Of a stretch of DNA of 64,000 nucleotides, positions 59,963-64,000 are shown one piece after another. The position numbers and the translations under genes were made by a program. The stretch covers positions 59,080 through 123,079 of the forward strand of contig CAKUUC010000006.1 in NCBI GenBank assembly GCA_934692625.1, written 5' to 3'. How positions within the stretch are numbered: position 1 is the first letter of the stretch; every line of letters begins with the position of its first letter. The notes under the pieces are model-generated. The model saw only the letters and a program-made list of their open reading frames with translations, did no database searches and was not told where the DNA came from. Source of the DNA: an uncultured Candidatus Melainabacteria bacterium (GTDB taxonomy: Bacteria; Cyanobacteriota; Vampirovibrionia; Gastranaerophilales; Gastranaerophilaceae).

Positions 59963-61972
59963 ATGAAAGATAGTTATATAAATATAAAAGAAATAGCAGA
60001 GGCAAAAGGTTTAAAAAGCACTCGTTCTTTACGATTAGAGATTAATAAACCTGAAAGTAAATATATCTCTCGTGAAGTAAAAGTCAATGGTGGAACTTCT
60101 TATGAAATCTTGTTTTCTAGTTTAGAACCAGAACTTCAACAAAAACTTAGAGAAGCAGAAAACAAATCAACAGAACTTGTTCCTTTGAATTACAAATCTG
60201 AAATACTTGTAACAGATAAAGCCAAACTTACTCGAAATCATAGAATGAATATTGTAAAAGCCGCTCTTGAAAAACGAAAAAATTACAAAACAATAAAAGA
60301 GTCGGATTCAGATTTTTTAGACTTATACAACACGGGACTGTTTTTACCTAAAGCATATAATTTTCTGGGATCCATTTCAATCGGAACACTTCGCAGATGG
60401 ATTCAAGCCTACAGAAAACATGAAAATGCGGATTGTCTCATTCCAAAATATAAATCGACTAGACAGGGTGAGTATAATACGATTTTGGATAGTGAAATGA
60501 AAAATATTTTGCTAACTCTATTACTTCACCCAAGCCAGTATAAAATAGGCAAAGCGATTAAACTTACAAAAGGAATACTTGAAAAAAGAGGTTATGAATA
60601 CTTGCCTTGCGATTTGACATTCAAAAGATATGCAGAAAATTTTAGAAAAAATAATTATGCAGAGTGGGTCCTCCGTAGAGAGGGAATGAAAGCATATCAC
60701 GATAAAGTTGAACCATATATTGAAAGAGATATTTCAAAAATTGAAGTTGGAGATATTATTATTGCCGATGGTCATGTTTTAAATTTCCAAGTTATTAATC
60801 CATTTACAGGAAAGCCAACGAGAGCAACACTCGTTGGCTTTTTAGATTGGAAATCAACTGCACTTGTCGGATATGAAATTATGATGACGGAGAGTACACA
60901 ATGCATAGCAAGTGCATTAAGGAATAGTATTTTAAATCTTGGAATAATTCCTAAAGTTGTTTATCAAGATAATGGTCGAGCTTTTAAATCAAGATTTTTT
61001 CAAAATAATGATTTTGATGAAAACATATTCAACGGTGTTTATGCAAATTTAAACATACATTCTGTTTTTGCAAAACCATATAATGCTAGGGCAAAAGTTA
61101 TCGAACGATTTTTCTTAGAATTTCAAGAAGAGTTGGAAAAAGGAATGCCGAGTTACGTTGGTACAAGTATTGAAAATAAACCTGCTTGGTTGAAACGAGG
61201 TGAAAAATTACACCAAGAATGGCATAAGAAACTAACAAATAATTATGTTCCAACTGTGCAAGAGGCTATTAAATATATTAATAAATGGATTGAATTTCAT
61301 AACTTGCAACCTTGCCCTAACGACCGTTCAAGAACTATTCAAGAAATGTTGGATGGTGTTCAAAAGCAACATATAAATATTAATGTTTTAAATGATTTGA
61401 TGATGAAAACCGAATGTCGAACGATTAATAAACATGGAATAACATTTTTGAATATGCATTACAGGAGTGAGTGTATTTTAGGTTTGAGAGATAAAGTAAA
61501 TATCCGCTGCAGTTTATTTGACCTTTCAAAAATTCACGTTTATTCAACTAAGGGCGAATTTTTGTGTGTAGCACATCGGGTTCAAAAAGTTCATCCGATG
61601 GCAAGAATTCTCGGAACGGTCAAAGATATGGAAGAATACAAGCAACAGTACAAAAAGCAACAACAGATTAAAAATAGGTTGGTTAAGAAATTGAAAGCAA
61701 CATATCCAAAAGAGGAAATTCAATTTTTGGAAATTGAAAAAGAGCCAAGTTTTGAAATTGAGCAAACTGAAGAAAATGTGAATGAAAAGTCTAAGCATGA
61801 ACGAAAATTAACACCTCGTGAACAGCAGATGAACAAGCCAATTTTTAGTTCAAATTATGAAAAATACGAGTGGTTGATGGCAAATGGTTGCACGAATTCT
61901 GATGATAGAAATTACGGTCTTGCTAATCGCAAGCCCTTCAGCCTCTGCTTGCAATCCGCTTTCATAAAATAG
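59963..61972 (+). CDS. MuA-type DDE transposase, abnormal C-terminus
   Basis: The 669-residue protein has an N-terminal winged-helix (INIKEIAEAKGLKSTRSLRL), further DNA-binding helices (FLGSISIGTLRRWIQAYRKH), and a retroviral-type integrase core with three acidic catalytic positions: IIIADGHVLNF (Asp), VVYQDNGRAFKS (Asp) and NARAKVIERFFLEF (Glu). A Mu_transp_C barrel (DKVNIRCSLFDLSKIHVYST) and a basic coiled C-terminus follow. The last residues (GLANRKPFSLCLQSAFIK) do not resemble the family end, suggesting truncation or a rearrangement near 61920. No MuB-like ATPase follows. An earlier ATG at 59951 is possible; neither has a good ribosome binding site. Confidence 0.82.
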   Translation: MKDSYINIKEIAEAKGLKSTRSLRLEINKPESKYISREVKVNGGTSYEILFSSLEPELQQKLREAENKSTELVPLNYKSEILVTDKAKLTRNHRMNIVKAALEKRKNYKTIKESDSDFLDLYNTGLFLPKAYNFLGSISIGTLRRWIQAYRKHENADCLIPKYKSTRQGEYNTILDSEMKNILLTLLLHPSQYKIGKAIKLTKGILEKRGYEYLPCDLTFKRYAENFRKNNYAEWVLRREGMKAYHDKVEPYIERDISKIEVGDIIIADGHVLNFQVINPFTGKPTRATLVGFLDWKSTALVGYEIMMTESTQCIASALRNSILNLGIIPKVVYQDNGRAFKSRFFQNNDFDENIFNGVYANLNIHSVFAKPYNARAKVIERFFLEFQEELEKGMPSYVGTSIENKPAWLKRGEKLHQEWHKKLTNNYVPTVQEAIKYINKWIEFHNLQPCPNDRSRTIQEMLDGVQKQHININVLNDLMMKTECRTINKHGITFLNMHYRSECILGLRDKVNIRCSLFDLSKIHVYSTKGEFLCVAHRVQKVHPMARILGTVKDMEEYKQQYKKQQQIKNRLVKKLKATYPKEEIQFLEIEKEPSFEIEQTEENVNEKSKHERKLTPREQQMNKPIFSSNYEKYEWLMANGCTNSDDRNYGLANRKPFSLCLQSAFIK

Positions 61973-62068
61973 TTCAAAAATAGGGATTAGCATTATTTAA
62001 TCTTTCAAATTGGGGATTAAATAATTACTGAATGCACTTATATTTTCTTAAAAAATTAGTCTGAAGTC

Positions 62069-62097
62069 TTGACAAAAACTGGATTATAGTAAATAAT
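62069..62097 (+). promoter_or_regulatory. Promoter of candidate small RNA
   Basis: A perfect TTGACA (62069-62074) and AATAAT (62092-62097) are spaced by exactly 17 bp. Predicted transcription start is about 62104. Confidence 0.6.
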
Positions 62098-62103
62098 AAA
62101 AAT

Positions 62104-62160
62104 GAGTAACCTAGGATTTTCTTCCTACGGCTTTGACCGTATAGATGCCTAGGTTTTTTG
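62104..62160 (+). ncRNA. Candidate 57-nt structured small RNA
   Basis: Right after a sigma-70-type promoter, AACCTAGG (62108-62115) pairs with CCTAGGTT (62148-62155). TACGG (62126-62130) pairs with CCGTA (62137-62141) inside it. A run of six T residues (62154-62159) directly closes the outer stem. Promoter, nested hairpin and terminator form a complete minimal unit with no reading frame in between. The family is unknown. Confidence 0.5.
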
Positions 62161-62391
62161 CTATCTGTATAGATGTTTATAATTCAAAATTTCATTATAC
62201 GTATTTAGAAAACTGGAATTATTTTCTACAACATTAAATCCGTCTATTGGCAAATAAGACAAAATTTCAATAATTGTATTATATAAATCAAGTGTTTTTT
62301 CAGGACATTTAAAAATTTGTTCGTAGTGAAATATTCTATTTCTTAATTTTCTGATTGCATATAATTTTTTTTTGAAATAATAGAAATTTCA
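62161..62391 (-). pseudogene. Fragment of Abi-like/HEPN-type gene
   Basis: A minus-strand frame ending at 62161 encodes KLYAIRKLRNRIFHYEQIFK and continues TLDLYNTIIEILSYLP. The RxLRNRIxHYE motif is typical of Abi-type and related HEPN proteins (R-x4-6-H RNase core: here RNRIFH). No start codon exists in the frame. Its upstream end meets the gpG-like fragment. It is probably a C-terminal remnant of an abortive-infection-type gene. Confidence 0.45.
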
Positions 62392-62563
62392 GGTCTTTTA
62401 TTCAGCCGTTATCGGCTCAAACCTAGCCTACGCAGCAATCCACCAACTTGGAGGTCAAGCAGGTAAAAACAAGAAAACAACAATACCTGCAAGATCGTAT
62501 CTTAAATTAACAGATGATAATTTTGAAGAAATTATATATGAAGTTGAGAAATATTTAAAGTAA
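62384..62563 (+). pseudogene. Fragment of Mu gpG-like phage virion morphogenesis gene
   Basis: The frame (60 codons with stop) encodes GSNLAYAAIHQLGGQAGKNK followed by TIPARSYLKLTDDNFEEII. GxNxxYAxIHQxGG and IPAR(P/S)(F/Y)L are hallmarks of the C-terminal part of COG5005 morphogenesis proteins of Mu-like phages. An in-frame stop (62381-62383) closes it upstream and no start codon is present. With the MuA-type gene it shows that a Mu-like prophage was once here and lost most of its genes. Confidence 0.7.
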
Positions 62564-62602
62564 AATACTTGCAAAAAATTTTTTCGATATTATTTTAGAT
62601 AT

Positions 62603-63805
62603 ATGAAGATTTTATTTTTGCATAGAAATTTTCCCGGTCAATTCAAATATCTTGCAATGGAACTTGCACAAGATGTAAATAATGAAGTTTGTTTTATTAC
62701 AAATAATAATACAACAAGAACAACTGCTCGCATAAGAAAAATCGTATATAAATTAAAGCGTAAGGTTCCAAAGGATTGTCACAGATATTTAAGATTTTAT
62801 GAAGAAGCAATTATTCATGGTCAGTCTGTTGCCGAAGTTTTAATACAAATGAAAAATCAAGGTTATAAACCAGATTTGATTTATGGACATACCTGGGGGT
62901 GTACATTATTTGTAAAAGATATTTTTCCGGATGTTCCTTTGATTTGTTATTTTGAGTGGTTTTATAATGCTGAAGGTGCTGATGTGGGGTTTGACGGAAA
63001 GACTGTGGATATTGATACACGGGCTAAATTGCAGTGTAAAAATTCTCATTTACTCTTGGATTTATTAAATTGTGATTACGGAATATCCCCAACGCAATGG
63101 CAAAAGTCTCAATTTCCGATAGAGTTTCAAGACAAAATTCAAGTGTTACACGAAGGTATTGATACTGAACTTTGCTGTCCTAATGAAGATGTTGAATTTA
63201 GATTTGGTGACAAAGTTTATACAAGACAAGATGAAGTTTTGACCTATGCAACCAGAGGAATGGAAGAATACAGAGGCTTCCCAGAGTTTATGAAAGCTGT
63301 TGAAAAACTGCAGAAAATTAGACCTAATTTACAGGTGATTATTGGGGGGGAAGATCGAGTTTGCTATGGGCAACATTTAAGAAATGACACGTTCAAACAA
63401 AAAATGTTACGTGAACTGGATTTGGATTTATCTAAAATTCATTTTGTTGGCAATTTACCTTATCCTGAGTATATAAAGTTGTTGCAGGTTTCAAGATGTC
63501 ATGTTTATTTGACATATCCGTTTGTTTTATCTTGGTCGCTCTTAGATGCTATGTCTGTCGGCTGCTGTGTCGTAGCATCTGATACTGCACCAGTAAAAGA
63601 AGTAATACAAGATGGTTTTAATGGTATTTTAACAGATTTTTATAATATAGATTTACTTGCACAAAAAATAAATTCTGTTCTTGAAGAACCTGAAAAGTTT
63701 TCAAATTTAAGGATTTCAGCACGAAAAACAATTGAAGATAAATATGAATTAAAAAATTTATTAAATAAACAAATAGAATTTCTTAATAATTGTAAAGTTT
63801 TGTAA
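62603..63805 (+). CDS. Family 4 glycosyltransferase
   Basis: The 400-residue GT-B enzyme starts MKILFLHRNFPGQFKYLAME, the N-terminal domain of the Glyco_trans_4 type (FLHxNFPGQF). It continues with YGHTWGCTLFVKDIFPDVPL and has a Glycos_transf_1 C-terminal domain (YATRGMEEYRGFPEFMKAVE, FVGNLPYPEYIKLLQVSRCH, ALLDAMSVGCC-like SWSLLDAMSVGCCVVASDTA). The ES..DAMS-like motif is the nucleotide-sugar binding site. It probably adds a sugar to a surface polysaccharide. It lies alone after the phage debris with no strong ribosome binding site (TTTTAGATAT before the ATG). Confidence 0.88.
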   Translation: MKILFLHRNFPGQFKYLAMELAQDVNNEVCFITNNNTTRTTARIRKIVYKLKRKVPKDCHRYLRFYEEAIIHGQSVAEVLIQMKNQGYKPDLIYGHTWGCTLFVKDIFPDVPLICYFEWFYNAEGADVGFDGKTVDIDTRAKLQCKNSHLLLDLLNCDYGISPTQWQKSQFPIEFQDKIQVLHEGIDTELCCPNEDVEFRFGDKVYTRQDEVLTYATRGMEEYRGFPEFMKAVEKLQKIRPNLQVIIGGEDRVCYGQHLRNDTFKQKMLRELDLDLSKIHFVGNLPYPEYIKLLQVSRCHVYLTYPFVLSWSLLDAMSVGCCVVASDTAPVKEVIQDGFNGILTDFYNIDLLAQKINSVLEEPEKFSNLRISARKTIEDKYELKNLLNKQIEFLNNCKVL

Positions 63806-63874
63806 TTATATGCTTGAAGATTTTTTGACAGAATATTACTGTGTTTGAGCAATATTTTTATTGACTTTAGACAT

Positions 63875-64000
63875 ATGGCTAATAGACTAATAACTTATTT
63901 GGAATATCTTATATGTATAGAGCAGTTGTGGAGTGTAATAAATGCTCGAATTAGTGTTTATTATAACCCATATGCAGGGGTAATGAGAAGTGATGAAAAA
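63875..64000 (+). CDS. Start of an unidentified gene, cut by window edge
   Basis: The ATG at 63875 opens a frame that remains open for 42 codons to the end of the window. It encodes MANRLITYLEYLICIEQLWS followed by VINARISVYYNPYAGVMRSD. No other plus-strand frame here is open. No clear ribosome binding site was seen (TTTAGACAT before the ATG). The product cannot be identified from this part; alternative internal starts cannot be excluded. Confidence 0.4.
   Translation, partial: MANRLITYLEYLICIEQLWSVINARISVYYNPYAGVMRSDEK

Noticed and set aside
59760..60005. 81-codon minus-strand frame before the transposase gene
   Set aside because: It overlaps the transposase start on the other strand, has no ribosome binding site and shows no recognisable domain, so it reads as an antisense shadow.
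58952..63999. ATGAGAAGTGAT occurs near a gene start at 58958 and again at 63983
   Set aside because: An exact 12-base match between two places in 64 kb is expected by chance, and the two lie in different reading contexts (leader versus inside an open frame).

Overview
The window is about 64 kb of AT-rich bacterial DNA, densely packed with genes on both strands. It most resembles a non-photosynthetic relative of the cyanobacteria (Melainabacteria/Vampirovibrionia, order Gastranaerophilales). This placement is an inference from protein style: a cyanobacterial-looking GroEL, S-layer-homology proteins, prepilins with a GFTLAEVLITIGIVGVV-type leader and an FDTNGP..GPNR.G.D signature, a DUF3536 family GH57 protein, a GH57 branching enzyme, and several small lineage-type proteins with no recognisable relatives. 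No photosynthesis gene, rRNA or CRISPR array is present. One tRNA (Asp) was found.

Layout. 1-7.3 kb: a truncated prepilin gene with a divergent small HTH regulator, groES-groEL, an orphan CheR-like methyltransferase, an SLH protein, a Spy-like exported protein, and a second HTH/prepilin pair. 7.3-8.6 kb: a DUF2130 protein. 8.7-14.7 kb: a tight four-gene operon that looks like a ribitol-phosphate (teichoic- or capsule-like) polymer locus, including a fused cytidylyltransferase/reductase. 15-17 kb: an orphan N6-adenine methyltransferase. 17-21.3 kb: an MFS exporter, a homocitrate-synthase-family enzyme and a TPR protein. 21.3-22.4 kb: a third HTH/prepilin pair. 22.4-30.4 kb: SNF2 helicase, a small exported protein, the DUF3536 GH57 protein and two lineage-type proteins. 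30.4-34 kb: translation and nucleotide housekeeping genes (trmD, rimM, a putative RNA-binding protein, dtd, thyX). 34-38 kb: a glycosyltransferase, small unknown genes, cysE and two orphan phage-tail-like genes. 38-46.8 kb: a giant acidic membrane protein ending in a TonB-like domain, a divergent sigma factor, a zinc-ribbon STAND/TPR ATPase and two small unknown proteins. 47-55 kb: aroQ, an M16 peptidase, recO, pilT and comEC, the last two suggesting pilus retraction and DNA uptake. 55-58 kb: a lytic transglycosylase and the branching enzyme.

From 58.3 kb to about 62.6 kb the window turns accessory. A predicted papain-like cysteine protease follows a probably frameshifted exported-protein gene. 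Beyond tRNA-Asp lie a PH-domain membrane protein, a MuA-type transposase with an abnormal C-terminus, and debris of a Mu gpG-like morphogenesis gene and an Abi-like gene. A compact promoter-hairpin-terminator unit, probably a small RNA, sits in the same stretch. A glycosyltransferase and an incomplete gene finish the window.

The most unusual pattern is that all three prepilin-like genes have their own small HTH regulator gene, divergently transcribed across a 66-105 bp intergenic region. This suggests locus-specific control of a family of pilin-like surface proteins. With pilT, comEC and the ribitol-phosphate cluster, much of the window appears devoted to building and varying the cell surface.
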